Notes: generated from the sequence alone by a model not told the origin. Positions 18,747-28,368 are shown, numbered from the stretch's first letter. The stretch is DNA of 41,064 nucleotides from Candidatus Parvarchaeota archaeon (GCA_017609105.1 JAFCEQ010000006.1:1-41064), one strand, 5' to 3'. Made by a program: numbers and translations.

Positions 18747-19565
18747 TTATGTTCTTCTGAATACAATGCTCGCGTACCCAACGCAATTACTCCACTCATG
18801 ATTTACATCTCCGCTCGTGTAATAATTTAATAATTCTCCTTTAACATGATTGTTTGAACACGCTTTCATGAATAATAGTATTGCTTTGTTCCCGCAAATT
18901 GTTGAATTAGTTTTCATTAAAAATTTTTTAAATCCTTGAATATTAAAATTTATTATTTCATTAATGGCTTTCTTATCAAGCTCGTACAAATTTTTTTTAA
19001 CATTTTTCGTGAAAGGAGGATTACCGTAATAATGATAATTTTTTCCGTAATGAGTGAAATCACTGCTTATAATAAAACCCGCATTCTTTATTTTATTTAA
19101 TGCTTTAACTTGTTTTTCAGTGAAAACCCCTGTTTGAATTGCAATAATCCTTGCATTTGGTTTTGTTATTTGCAAGAAAGGCAGGATTACTTCAATTGAA
19201 TGCTCCATTGAATGAGATTCATTATTCACTGGGAAAACTTTTTTTAGTTTTTCTAAAACTGTTTTATCTGTTTTAATAATTCCTAGTGGTGTGAGAAAAT
19301 CTTGAGAGCATAAACAAGTTTTACTATTAGTATGGTTTGTTCCTAAAATAACATAGGTTTTAAAATCTTTTAATGCTTTGAATGAGAACGCCATGCCTTT
19401 ACCAGCATAATAATACCCAGCGTGAGGTGTTATAACAGCAAATCCTTTTGGAATTCTTTTCTTGAATCTTGTTTGATTAAGGAGTTCTTCTATGTTTTCT
19501 TTTAGAATCTTAGGATTGCTCGGGTAAAACATTCCATTAGCAATAGGAGTTCTGATACCTTCCAT
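18747..19565 (-). CDS. MEMO1-family protein
   Basis: PHAGYYYAGKGMAFSFKAL, VILGTNHT, SSDFTHYG. Confidence 0.95.
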   Translation of the reverse strand: MEGIRTPIANGMFYPSNPKILKENIEELLNQTRFKKRIPKGFAVITPHAGYYYAGKGMAFSFKALKDFKTYVILGTNHTNSKTCLCSQDFLTPLGIIKTDKTVLEKLKKVFPVNNESHSMEHSIEVILPFLQITKPNARIIAIQTGVFTEKQVKALNKIKNAGFIISSDFTHYGKNYHYYGNPPFTKNVKKNLYELDKKAINEIINFNIQGFKKFLMKTNSTICGNKAILLFMKACSNNHVKGELLNYYTSGDVNHEWSNCVGYASIVFRRT

Positions 19566-19675
19566 TACTTATAATATAAGAGATTTGTTTGTTTAAATTT
19601 TGCTAATAACAATTTTTTAACTGATAATCTAATGAAGAATTAAAATAAGATTAAGAATAATTAGTGATTATTCCT

Positions 19676-20263
19676 TTATTTTTGGAATTCACTTAATTCT
19701 ATTTTTAATTCTTTTCCCTTGCTCTTTAAGTATTCTCTTGCAAGAAGATAGAACACTAATCCAACACTTTTTTTGCTTTTATTATTGCAAGGAATAACTA
19801 AATCAGTATTAACTAAAGTATTATTCGTATTATTTAAAGTTATGATTGGTATTCCTATTTTTAGAGCGTCATGAATTGCGTTCTTGTCATTCCATTGATC
19901 GCATACAATCAAGATTTTTGGTTCTGTGTATTCCTCTCCATAACTTGGATTAGTCATTTTACCTGGAAGATATCTTCCAATTACAACATTAACGCCAGTG
20001 GCTTTTCCGAACATTTTAACTGCTTTCACTACATTCTCTTTTTTTCCTACAACCATTATTTCGTTTGGTTCAAATTTTTCAAGCATTCTTGCAGCTATTC
20101 TTATTCTCTCATCTATTTTTTGAACATTAAGAACAGCGAGTCCGTCAGTTCTTATCTTATATATGAATTCTTTCATATACTTTGTTTTATATTTTGTTCC
20201 TATATGAATTCCTGAAACAAGGTATGTGTCTAAATCAATTAATGTTTTTTCTTTTTCTTTCAT
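19676..20263 (-). CDS. rps2: ribosomal protein S2
   Basis: GIHIGTKYKTKYMKEFIYKIRTDGLAVLNVQKIDERI...VIPCNNKSKKSVGLVFYLLAREYL. Confidence 0.95.
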   Translation of the reverse strand: MKEKEKTLIDLDTYLVSGIHIGTKYKTKYMKEFIYKIRTDGLAVLNVQKIDERIRIAARMLEKFEPNEIMVVGKKENVVKAVKMFGKATGVNVVIGRYLPGKMTNPSYGEEYTEPKILIVCDQWNDKNAIHDALKIGIPIITLNNTNNTLVNTDLVIPCNNKSKKSVGLVFYLLAREYLKSKGKELKIELSEFQK

Positions 20264-20273
20264 TAAGTTTCAC

Positions 20274-21509
20274 CTATTCATTTCGCAAAAGCGCGTTTAT
20301 CTTACTTATTCTTTCGCCATTCACAATGCCTATTTTAATGTAAGGCAATTTTTGCGCTAAACCAATATGAGCGATTGTATCATCATTGGTTTCTTTTGAC
20401 CTATGACTAATCACTGAATTGTATTTATATTTTTTCGCTATTTTAATAGTTTCGAATGTATTTTTAAGATTTCCGATTTGGTTTGGCTTTATTATTATTG
20501 AATTACAAGCACTTATTTTAATTCCTCTTTTTAATCTCTCAGCACTTGTTACGAACAAGTCATCTCCTACAATCATTGCTTTAGTTTTTTTTGTTAATCT
20601 AGCGTGATTCATGAAATCTTCTTCATTAAAAGGGTCTTCCACGTATCTTAGTTTATATTTTTTAATAAGTGTTCTTATTAACTCATACTGTTCTTCAGAA
20701 TCATAGGATTCCTTGTTTTTCTCGCTTATTTTAGAATGATAGTAATATCTTCCGTTTTTGTAAAAATTGCTTGAAGCAACATCCACGCCCATGAATATTT
20801 TTTCTTTATAATTAGCTCTTACTTTTGCTATGGCTTTTCCAAGAAGTTCAAAAGCTTTAACATTATTAATAGGAGCAACCCATCCTCCTTCAAAATCAAC
20901 ACCGCTTACAATTCCTTCTTTAATTAGTTCGTTCTTTAATGCAGAATGCACTTTCTTATTAATTATTATTTTTTTTTCAAAAGTGCGTGCATTATTGAAG
21001 ACAAGGAATTCTTGAATATCAGGGAAAACAAGTTTTTCTTTTGGGTAATCTAAGTGAACGCTTCCTCCTATTATCTTGCTTATTGGAGTGATTTTGTGTT
21101 TGAAAAATCTTTTTTCAGGATTAAGAATCTTCCATTTTGGAACTTCATTCTCCTTGCTTAAAGCATCAATTAGAGCATAACTCGTGCTGAGAGTGATGTC
21201 AGCACCTAATGGTGAGAGAATTCTTTCAATCTCAAATATGTTTTCTAAGGAATCAATTTTTTTATTAATTAATTTTTTGCTTAAAATAAGATTAAATTCT
21301 TTTATTGTTTTATTCCTGTTTTTTATGAATTCTTTTGCTTCATGTTTTCCAGTGCTTGTTCCTTTCGGCGCACTTCCTCTTCCGAGAATTCCTTTTTCTG
21401 TTTTTATTTCAACTTCTATTGTTAAATCCGCATGAGAATTAAATATTGTGCGGGCTTTAATGTTTTTTATTTTCATTGTGCTTCTCAAAAAAATAATTAC
21501 TTTATGCAT
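20274..21509 (-). CDS. eno: divergent enolase; likely start M12 (21476)
   Basis: APKGTSTGKHEAKEF, IQEFLVF, EGGWVAP, GVDVASSNFY, YVEDPF, VGDDLFVT, IIIKPNQIG, ISHRSKET. Confidence 0.93.
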   Translation of the reverse strand: MHKVIIFLRSTMKIKNIKARTIFNSHADLTIEVEIKTEKGILGRGSAPKGTSTGKHEAKEFIKNRNKTIKEFNLILSKKLINKKIDSLENIFEIERILSPLGADITLSTSYALIDALSKENEVPKWKILNPEKRFFKHKITPISKIIGGSVHLDYPKEKLVFPDIQEFLVFNNARTFEKKIIINKKVHSALKNELIKEGIVSGVDFEGGWVAPINNVKAFELLGKAIAKVRANYKEKIFMGVDVASSNFYKNGRYYYHSKISEKNKESYDSEEQYELIRTLIKKYKLRYVEDPFNEEDFMNHARLTKKTKAMIVGDDLFVTSAERLKRGIKISACNSIIIKPNQIGNLKNTFETIKIAKKYKYNSVISHRSKETNDDTIAHIGLAQKLPYIKIGIVNGERISKINALLRNE

Positions 21510-21568
21510 ATATGTGTTTTTTGTATAACCTTTGTTTTAAGCAATTTCTTTTATCAAAACTTTTTTGT

Positions 21569-21730
21569 TTAATGCTTTACGCCAATCTTAAGAACTCCTT
21601 TTTCAAATTCTTTTTTCGCAATTTTTATTGTATCATATAATTCTTTTGATTTAATTAATTTAGGAGCGCCCATGCGAAGTTGAAGGGCTCTTGCACCTAT
21701 TATTCTTGCTTTTTCAAATTTGTTATACAT
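21569..21730 (-). CDS. rpoK: RNA polymerase subunit K, 53 aa (absent from ORF track)
   Basis: Translated by eye: MYNKFEKARIIGARALQLRMGAPKLIKSKELYDTIKIAKKEFEKGVLKIGVKH; adjacent to eno-S2 as in other archaea. Confidence 0.93.
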   Translation of the reverse strand: MYNKFEKARIIGARALQLRMGAPKLIKSKELYDTIKIAKKEFEKGVLKIGVKH

Positions 21731-21779
21731 TTTAATTCTCCTCTCCACACTTTTTATTTTTAAATTTATTGTTTTCTTT

Positions 21780-22562
21780 TTATATTTTGTTTAATAATTT
21801 TTGTAATTCTTTGTTTTTCTTTATAGCTAATTTAAGGCATTTTGAGAATTCTTCAGGAGTGAAAGCTCCTTTACCTCCTTTTTGCATTGAATGCACGTAA
21901 TCACCAGCGCATCCAAAAGTTATTCTTGCGTCAGCAAGTTCTTCTTCCTTTTTTTCTGCATCCACTAAGAATAAATCATTGATTTTAAAAATCGTGCAAG
22001 CTGTTGGCGTGCAGTTTAAAGGAATGTTTTTCTTTGAATGCTCTTTAAATAATACGTTTCCTTCTTTGTCAAGTTTTGGTATTTTTGCTTTTTTTAAAGC
22101 AATCATTGCTCCAAGAACGCTTGCGTCAATAAGATTGCCGTCATTGTTTATTACATAAATATCAATGAATACCATCCAAACTTTTTCTCCTTTTTCAATG
22201 CATAATTTTTTTGTGTCAATCGCATGACTCTCCCTAATCGTTCTATCCACTACTCTTGCAAGTTCAATTGCTTCTTCTTTTGGCGGGCCAGGCTCAAATT
22301 CAGGATCTGCTATTGGCGCAAATTCTGCTGTAACCATCATAACACCTTCATCAGGGGAATCAGCATAAGGTGTTGCAGTATTCATTTTAACGCCAACTAT
22401 TACTTCTGTTTTTCCTATTTTCACTCTTGCACTGCCTTCAGCATTCACGCTTACTGGTTCTTGAATTATTATTTCTCTATAAGAATCTTTATTCTTTCTT
22501 TCTGTTAATCTTCCTCCTTGTTCGTATAAATCTATAATAAATTTTTTGTCATAATCTTTCAT
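21780..22562 (-). CDS. rrp42: exosome subunit Rrp42 (RNase PH family)
   Basis: GSARVKIGKTEVIVGVKMNTATPYADSPDEGVMMVTAEFAPIADPEFEPGPP. Confidence 0.95.
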   Translation of the reverse strand: MKDYDKKFIIDLYEQGGRLTERKNKDSYREIIIQEPVSVNAEGSARVKIGKTEVIVGVKMNTATPYADSPDEGVMMVTAEFAPIADPEFEPGPPKEEAIELARVVDRTIRESHAIDTKKLCIEKGEKVWMVFIDIYVINNDGNLIDASVLGAMIALKKAKIPKLDKEGNVLFKEHSKKNIPLNCTPTACTIFKINDLFLVDAEKKEEELADARITFGCAGDYVHSMQKGGKGAFTPEEFSKCLKLAIKKNKELQKLLNKI

Positions 22563-23953
22563 TTTTTATTCGCCTCCAATTCATCCGCTAATTTCTTAGC
22601 TTTTTTTTCACATTTTTTTGTTATAATTCCTAAATCAACTGTTTTTTTCAAATCTTCTTCATCAATTTTTTCTCGTTTACCATTTTTTTCAATAACATCA
22701 ATTTCTAAATCATTGCATCTTGCAAAAAATGGGAAAACCTCTATTTTGCTTGTTATTGAAAAATATTTTCCTTTTAATTCTCCTTGAGAATTGTAATATG
22801 AGTGTTCTATGAATTCTTTGTCCTTCTCAATTGTTGTTAAAATATAATCTTCTAATTCTTTTTTTATGTTTAAACCATCGTAAACTCCTTCAAACTTCAC
22901 TACTCTCTTAATTACTATTCTCTTCTTTTTTAAGTCAAGTTCTTGAATTTTTCCTTTTATAATAATATCCTTATTATTGCTCTTTTTTTGAATTAGTTTA
23001 TAAAACCTTCCTACTTTTGGGTTTCTTTTGAAAATTGTTTTTTCAAAAGTATTAATTATTTTTTTCTTATCTAATTTTTCACTTAATAAGTCTTCACAAA
23101 AATCAACGAGATTCTGGTATCCTGCTGTTTTATAGGAATGATGTTCTTCTATTGTTGGAACAATTTCTCCTCTAAGTTTATCAAGCTCTTCTTTAGAATC
23201 TTTTCCAAATTCAATAAACCAAGTAATTAGTCCTTTGTTTAATTCTTCTGGCTTAGTATTTTTTTCGTGTTTTTTTATTATCCTTTCTTCTAATTTTAAA
23301 AGAGAATTTATTTCTTCTTCTAATTCTTTCTCGCTTTTATTTTCAGCAAGTGATTTCCAAAGTATTCCCCAACCCTTTTCTTTAACTTTATCAGATAATT
23401 TGCTTAAAACATTAATTTCTTCTTTTTTCCTGAAATGTTTGCTAACTTTTGTGAAACCATCTTTTATTAAAATCAGGTTTTTTCCAAAAAGCCTTATATT
23501 GCTTGAGAGAATGTAATTATTTTTTGTTTCTCCTTTTATTTGTACAAGAACTTTTTCTCCTTCTCGCAAATAACCCCAATAATTTTTTAAAGATAGTAAA
23601 CCGAGTTTTTCTTTTCCAATATCCACGTAAATCTCTTTGTTTTTTTGATCCACTTCTTTTATGAATCCTGTGAAAATATTTCCTATTTCTATTTTTTTGT
23701 AAAGACTATCTTCAAATTTTTTCTTTAAAAGAGAAACAATTTCTTCTGCATCCTCACCGTGCACTGTTATCCCGTTTGAATCTTCTTTGTCGTAAATGAG
23801 GTTATCTGCTTGTTCAATGTTTTTTGTTTTATTAAATCTTTTTAACTGCTCTTCACTCATACAACTAATCTCAAAACCGTTTTTGCTGAGATAATTTGTT
23901 ATTGCCGTGGAGTAAATCCCTCTTATTTTAACAGTTCTACTATTATTACTCAT
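22559..23953 (-). CDS. FAU-1-like RNA-binding/ribonuclease E/G-like protein with S1-like and DUF402 regions
   Basis: N-terminal VKIRGIYSTAITNYLSKNGFEI resembles FAU-1; S1-like GNIFTGFIKEVDQKNKEIYVDIGKEKLGLL; C-terminal DUF402-like region. Confidence 0.8.
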   Translation of the reverse strand: MSNNSRTVKIRGIYSTAITNYLSKNGFEISCMSEEQLKRFNKTKNIEQADNLIYDKEDSNGITVHGEDAEEIVSLLKKKFEDSLYKKIEIGNIFTGFIKEVDQKNKEIYVDIGKEKLGLLSLKNYWGYLREGEKVLVQIKGETKNNYILSSNIRLFGKNLILIKDGFTKVSKHFRKKEEINVLSKLSDKVKEKGWGILWKSLAENKSEKELEEEINSLLKLEERIIKKHEKNTKPEELNKGLITWFIEFGKDSKEELDKLRGEIVPTIEEHHSYKTAGYQNLVDFCEDLLSEKLDKKKIINTFEKTIFKRNPKVGRFYKLIQKKSNNKDIIIKGKIQELDLKKKRIVIKRVVKFEGVYDGLNIKKELEDYILTTIEKDKEFIEHSYYNSQGELKGKYFSITSKIEVFPFFARCNDLEIDVIEKNGKREKIDEEDLKKTVDLGIITKKCEKKAKKLADELEANKK

Positions 23954-23968
23954 TTTTTTTGCTCCTCC

Positions 23969-24688
23969 TTATTCATTAAGAACTTCATTCACTTTGTATT
24001 TTTTTTTAAGAGCTGCTTTTTGGATTTCATATATTTTTTTAGCTCCTTTTATTCCTTCTTTTATTGCTTTAACTAAATCTTCATCCTTTATTTTCCCATC
24101 TAATTGGAGCAATGTTAGTTTGTTTTCAACAGGAGAATAAGCGATTGGAATATCTGTTGCTCCTCCCGGGCCATCATAATCTTCTTCTTCTTTATTAATA
24201 TCAATGCATATTTTATCCCCGATTTTTCCTACTGCCACTGCTGCAACTAAATCTTTCATTGGGATTCCTGCATCAGCTAATGCCATTGAAGCAGCGCAGA
24301 TTGCAGCGCATCTTGTTCCAGCATCTGCTTGCGGGATTTCAATAAACACGTCCACAATTAGTTTTGGGAAGTCATTAAGCAAGCAAACAGGTTCTAAAGC
24401 AGAGGCAATTACTAATCCTAATTCTTGCGAACGCCTGCTTGGACCAGGCCTTGCTCTTTCATTCACACTAAAACTAATCATATCATACCTGCATCTTAAA
24501 GTTCCTTTTTTTGGATTTTGAAGAAATTTTGGATGCATTTCTTTTGGACCGTAAACGCCTGCAATTGCTTCTGTTTTTCCAATCTTGAAGCGAGCGCTAC
24601 CATCAGCATTAGGAATGATTCCAACTTCTGCTTCAATTTTTCTTAATTCATCAAATTTTCTTCCGTCAAATCTTTTTTTATACACCAT
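23969..24688 (-). CDS. rrp41: exosome subunit Rrp41 (catalytic RNase PH)
   Basis: RFDGRKFDELRKIEAEVGIIPNADGSARFKIGKTEAIAGVYGPKEMHPKF, RPGPSRRSQELG. Confidence 0.96.
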   Translation of the reverse strand: MVYKKRFDGRKFDELRKIEAEVGIIPNADGSARFKIGKTEAIAGVYGPKEMHPKFLQNPKKGTLRCRYDMISFSVNERARPGPSRRSQELGLVIASALEPVCLLNDFPKLIVDVFIEIPQADAGTRCAAICAASMALADAGIPMKDLVAAVAVGKIGDKICIDINKEEEDYDGPGGATDIPIAYSPVENKLTLLQLDGKIKDEDLVKAIKEGIKGAKKIYEIQKAALKKKYKVNEVLNE

Positions 24689-24706
24689 TATTCATCACCT
24701 TTTATT

Positions 24707-25411
24707 TTAATTCTTCACAGGTTTTATCTTACTATTTTTTTCAAGCATTTCTTTTATTGTATCAGTTAAACCCTTCACATGTCCTTTTTCATTTATTAAC
24801 TCAATTGCTTTTTTTGCTCGCAAAATGTCTGAAGCTTCTCCATTTATCCAAACCCATCCATTCTGCCCTACAATTATTTCAGTATTAGTTAATTCTTTTA
24901 TCATGGAAATCATACTGCCTTTCTTCCCTATCACTCTTGGCACTTTATTATAGTCAATCTTAACTATTAATCCTCCTTTTATTTTTCTTAATCCAGGACC
25001 CTTACAAGTTATTTGCAATGAACCTGTTGATGTAAAATTCAATATTCTTCCAATTAATTTATCACCAACATTGAAGTACTTGCTTAAATCTTCGTCCTTT
25101 CTTATGTAAGTGTTTGTGCCTTCACTTAATGGCAGGTTTGCTATGAATGGCGCGCCAATATCAACTTGCCATGAACTAAAACCTACTTCACTGATTTCTC
25201 CAACAATTAAATCCTCTTTTTGCGGTATGTATTTTCCTGATAAAGGTATTATTTTAATAACAGAACCTTTTACATCAACTAAACCAAGTCTGTTGGAATA
25301 AATTTTTTCATTTTTTCTGTAAGTGTTTTTTCCAGCAATGAATTCCATTCCTTCTGCTAATAAGTCTCCAGGAAGTGCTACTTCCCTGGAAGCAATAATT
25401 AATTTACTCAT
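24707..25411 (-). CDS. rrp4: exosome subunit Rrp4 (S1 + KH)
   Basis: VALPGDLLAEG, VGDKLIGRILNF, VPRVIGKKGSMISMIKELTNTEIIVGQNGWVWING. Confidence 0.95.
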   Translation of the reverse strand: MSKLIIASREVALPGDLLAEGMEFIAGKNTYRKNEKIYSNRLGLVDVKGSVIKIIPLSGKYIPQKEDLIVGEISEVGFSSWQVDIGAPFIANLPLSEGTNTYIRKDEDLSKYFNVGDKLIGRILNFTSTGSLQITCKGPGLRKIKGGLIVKIDYNKVPRVIGKKGSMISMIKELTNTEIIVGQNGWVWINGEASDILRAKKAIELINEKGHVKGLTDTIKEMLEKNSKIKPVKN

Positions 25412-25438
25412 AATCTTTTCACCTCTAATTTAATATTT

Positions 25439-26128
25439 TTAATTTAATATTTTTATATCTGCAGTCCCCTGACTTAAGCGATTTATTTCATCAATAATAT
25501 CATTGATTATGCCAGCAGGAATTTTAAGCTTGCATAACCATGAACCATTATTTAACCACATATTATTTATTATTGTTGCTTTTTTTGAAATAACTCCATA
25601 CGCTTTTGCACTGTATTCAGGGGGAAAAATTACTTCTAATTCTTTTTCTTCAATCCTTAATGGAAGAACAGGCCTTAATTTTTCAATAAGTTCTTTGCTC
25701 TGCTCTTCTACATTCTTGAAAGGATTAATATGAAATTTTACTTCCTCCATAGCAAGCTCAATTCTTTGCGGAGGCACAGGATTATTTGTTCTTGAATCTA
25801 TTGCATTCCTGCTAATAAGAGTAATAATTTTTTTCTTCTTCTCTTCAATTAATTTATTCTTATATTCTTGAGTTAATTGCACTTCACCTTCTTTTATGAT
25901 TTTTTCAGCAATTCTGTTAACATCATCTGTTCCAAAGAATTCTTCAACATTAGGTGCTAAAAGCCCTTTTCTTGCGTCCTTAAAAATTTGAGGCACAGCA
26001 AGAACTTCTTCCATGCTTACTTCCTCGCCTTTCTTTAGTGCTAAAGCTTTTTCGCAATCAACAAGCACTTCAAAAATTGATTCACTGTCCTTTAATCTTG
26101 CAATAACGGCTTTGTCCACGCTCACCAT
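25439..26128 (-). CDS. SBDS/Sdo1 ribosome maturation protein
   Basis: FEVLVDCEKALALKKGEEVSMEEVLAVPQIFKDARKG...PPQRIELAMEEVKFHINPFKN. Confidence 0.96.
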   Translation of the reverse strand: MVSVDKAVIARLKDSESIFEVLVDCEKALALKKGEEVSMEEVLAVPQIFKDARKGLLAPNVEEFFGTDDVNRIAEKIIKEGEVQLTQEYKNKLIEEKKKKIITLISRNAIDSRTNNPVPPQRIELAMEEVKFHINPFKNVEEQSKELIEKLRPVLPLRIEEKELEVIFPPEYSAKAYGVISKKATIINNMWLNNGSWLCKLKIPAGIINDIIDEINRLSQGTADIKILN

Positions 26129-26134
26129 ACTTAT

Positions 26135-26845
26135 CTACTTCCAATAATTTGATAATTCTTGATATGTTAGTTTTTTATATTTTTTGTCTGAGGACACTAT
26201 TGCTGCTTCAATTCTTGATGAATCAAATTTAGAACCTAAAACTTTTTTTAATGAATTCATAGCTAATTTAATTCCTTGTTCTATGCTCATATTATCTTTA
26301 TAATTCTTTTTCAAGTAATCATTAATCATTTCACTTCCTTCTCCGATTCCCGTAGCCTTATATTCAAAATAAATCCCGCTTGGTTCTGTAACAAATAAAT
26401 GAGGTCCTCCGTCAAATCCAGCGATTAATAAACTCACGCCGAAAGGTCTTGTTCCAGCGTACTGCGTGTACGCTTGTTTAAAATTACAAATGCTTTTCAC
26501 AACACTCCACACATCTATTGATTCACCATATGTTAACTTGTGTTTTTGTGCTTCTTCTTGAGCTCTTTCTATAAGCATTCTTCCATCACTTATTAATCCA
26601 CTCATTGTTGCACCAATATGCTCGTCTATTTGAAAAATTTTTTCAACACTCTTTACAACAATAAGAGGATCTATTATTCTTTTATCTGCTATGAGCACAA
26701 CACTGTCTTTGCAAACAACTCCAACAGCAGGCGTGCCTTGACTAACTGTTTTTCTTGCGTACTCAACTTGCAGTAATCTTCCGTCAGGACTGAAAACAGT
26801 TATTGCTCTGTCATAACCCATTAATTCTTGTGGCATTTGACTCAT
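26135..26845 (-). CDS. psmA: proteasome alpha subunit
   Basis: GYDRAITVFSPDGRLLQVEYARKTVSQGTPAVGV. Confidence 0.97.
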   Translation of the reverse strand: MSQMPQELMGYDRAITVFSPDGRLLQVEYARKTVSQGTPAVGVVCKDSVVLIADKRIIDPLIVVKSVEKIFQIDEHIGATMSGLISDGRMLIERAQEEAQKHKLTYGESIDVWSVVKSICNFKQAYTQYAGTRPFGVSLLIAGFDGGPHLFVTEPSGIYFEYKATGIGEGSEMINDYLKKNYKDNMSIEQGIKLAMNSLKKVLGSKFDSSRIEAAIVSSDKKYKKLTYQELSNYWK

Positions 26846-26846
26846 T

Positions 26847-27176
26847 TTATTTCACCCTTAATTTTTTTATTATTCCAGAAACTTTTGGAATATGAATTGT
26901 TATTTCTTGATTATTAATTTTTTTTATTAAACCAAGTGATACTTTTAATTCATCAACATATTTATTATTAACTCTTATGATACCCTCTTTTTTTTCCTTA
27001 TTAAACTTTTCTCTTAAGAATTGCACTCCTGCTTTTGCCATCCCATAATCTCCTAAAAAATTATGACATTCTTTAAGAATTGCTTTTTCAACGTCTATTT
27101 CTTTAATTCTCGCGTTTTCAGGAAGAATCACGAACTTAACATACCTTTTTTTTTCTCTATGAGATGGTTTAATCAT
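26847..27176 (-). CDS. rnp2: RNase P protein Pop5/Rnp2
   Basis: Position in exosome/proteasome operon plus KKRYVKFVILPEN... and LGDYGMAKAGVQFLREKFNKEKKEGIIRVNNKYVDELKVSLGLI. Confidence 0.85.
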   Translation of the reverse strand: MIKPSHREKKRYVKFVILPENARIKEIDVEKAILKECHNFLGDYGMAKAGVQFLREKFNKEKKEGIIRVNNKYVDELKVSLGLIKKINNQEITIHIPKVSGIIKKLRVK

Positions 27177-27273
27177 GTTTAATTATAAAAAAAAACTAAA
27201 TAAAAATTTATCTTATTTGTTTTAACTAAAAAAATTTTTTTTATCTTAATTTAATCAAGTTATAAGATTCCTT

Positions 27274-28182
27274 TTATCTTAGATAATAAAGATTTTTTTT
27301 CTTCTTTAACTCCTTTTTTTTCACTGCTTTCTCTTCCCCTGCTTTCTTCGCTTTCTTCTCTGTTGTTTTCTTCTCTGTTTTTTTCTTTGCTTTGCTTTGC
27401 TTTTTACTACTTTGCTTTGCTTTCTTTTCTGTTGCTCCTTTTACTGCTTTCTTTTTTGCTGTTGCTTTTTTCGTTCCGCTTTTCTTTGCTGTTTTTTTCT
27501 CTGCTTTTTTCATTGCTTTCTTTTTTGCTGTTGCTTTTTTTGCTGTTTTCTTTGTTTTGCTTTGTTTTTCCGCGCTTTTCTTTGCTTTTTTTTCTCCAAC
27601 TAATTTTTTTATTTCTTTTTTCTTTTTTGCTATAATTTTTTCTTCTCTTTTTTTCTTGAATTCTTCTAATTCTTTTATTTCATCGTAAAGCTCTCCTATT
27701 TTCTTGTTTAACATTGTTTCATCAATATTTTTTTCCATGCCAACAAGATGCATTCCGCAACTAAAACATTCAAAATTGTTTTCAATTGCTTCTCCGAAAT
27801 TCATTTTTATTCCGCAGGATTCGCAAATAAAATCTTGATTTCTATTTTCTTCTGTTTTAATGTTTTCTAAATGCGTTATCTCGTTTTTCTTTTTTTTAAT
27901 GAGTGTTTCTATTATTTTATCTAAATGCAGTTTCCATGAGTAAATCCACCATCCTTTCTTATTATCTCTTTCTTTAGTGTAACTCACAATTTTTTTTTCA
28001 TAAAGCTTGTAAAGAAGGCTTCTAACAAAATTAACTTCTAATTTTAAGGAACTGCTTATCTTGAATTCATCAAGAATTGCTTTGTTTGTTAAGAGTTTAA
28101 CAACTCTCATGCCATGAAAACCAGCAATTTCTTCAATTAATTGCTGAACATCTTCTCTTTCAACAAAATTTTTTTTATTCAT
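27274..28182 (-). CDS. tfe: transcription initiation factor TFE-alpha with long Lys/Ala-rich C-terminal tail
   Basis: Winged helix EVNFVRSLLYKLYEKKIVSYTKERDNKKGWWIYSWKL, zinc ribbon CESCGIKMNFGEAIENNFECFSCG; then KKATAKKKAMKKAEKKTAKKSGTKK... Confidence 0.93.
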   Translation of the reverse strand: MNKKNFVEREDVQQLIEEIAGFHGMRVVKLLTNKAILDEFKISSSLKLEVNFVRSLLYKLYEKKIVSYTKERDNKKGWWIYSWKLHLDKIIETLIKKKKNEITHLENIKTEENRNQDFICESCGIKMNFGEAIENNFECFSCGMHLVGMEKNIDETMLNKKIGELYDEIKELEEFKKKREEKIIAKKKKEIKKLVGEKKAKKSAEKQSKTKKTAKKATAKKKAMKKAEKKTAKKSGTKKATAKKKAVKGATEKKAKQSSKKQSKAKKKTEKKTTEKKAKKAGEEKAVKKKELKKKKNLYYLR

Positions 28183-28226
28183 CTTATTACTTTGATTAAT
28201 TAGTATTTATTAAATTTTTTGCCTCT

Positions 28227-28291
28227 GCCCTTACTAAAAGAACATATAATAATTTAATACTGGTTGCTGCCTTTACTGAAAGAACATATTA
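28227..28291. repeat. two imperfect direct repeats, 42-bp period
   Basis: gcccttactaaaagaacatataa (28227-28249) and gcctttactgaaagaacatatta (28269-28291). Confidence 0.7.
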
Positions 28292-28368
28292 AAGTTATTA
28301 GTTATTACAGCTGCGAGAGTTTTTTTGAGGGAGGTATTGGAACCGTAGGTTCTTACAGAGGTTCTTAC

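Noticed and set aside
27363-27688. Three overlapping + strand ORFs of F/L/C/S repeats
   Set aside because: Shadow frames of the Lys-rich TFE tail on the minus strand
28227-28291. CRISPR-like array
   Set aside because: Only two degenerate copies, no Cas genes; does not fit a CRISPR array
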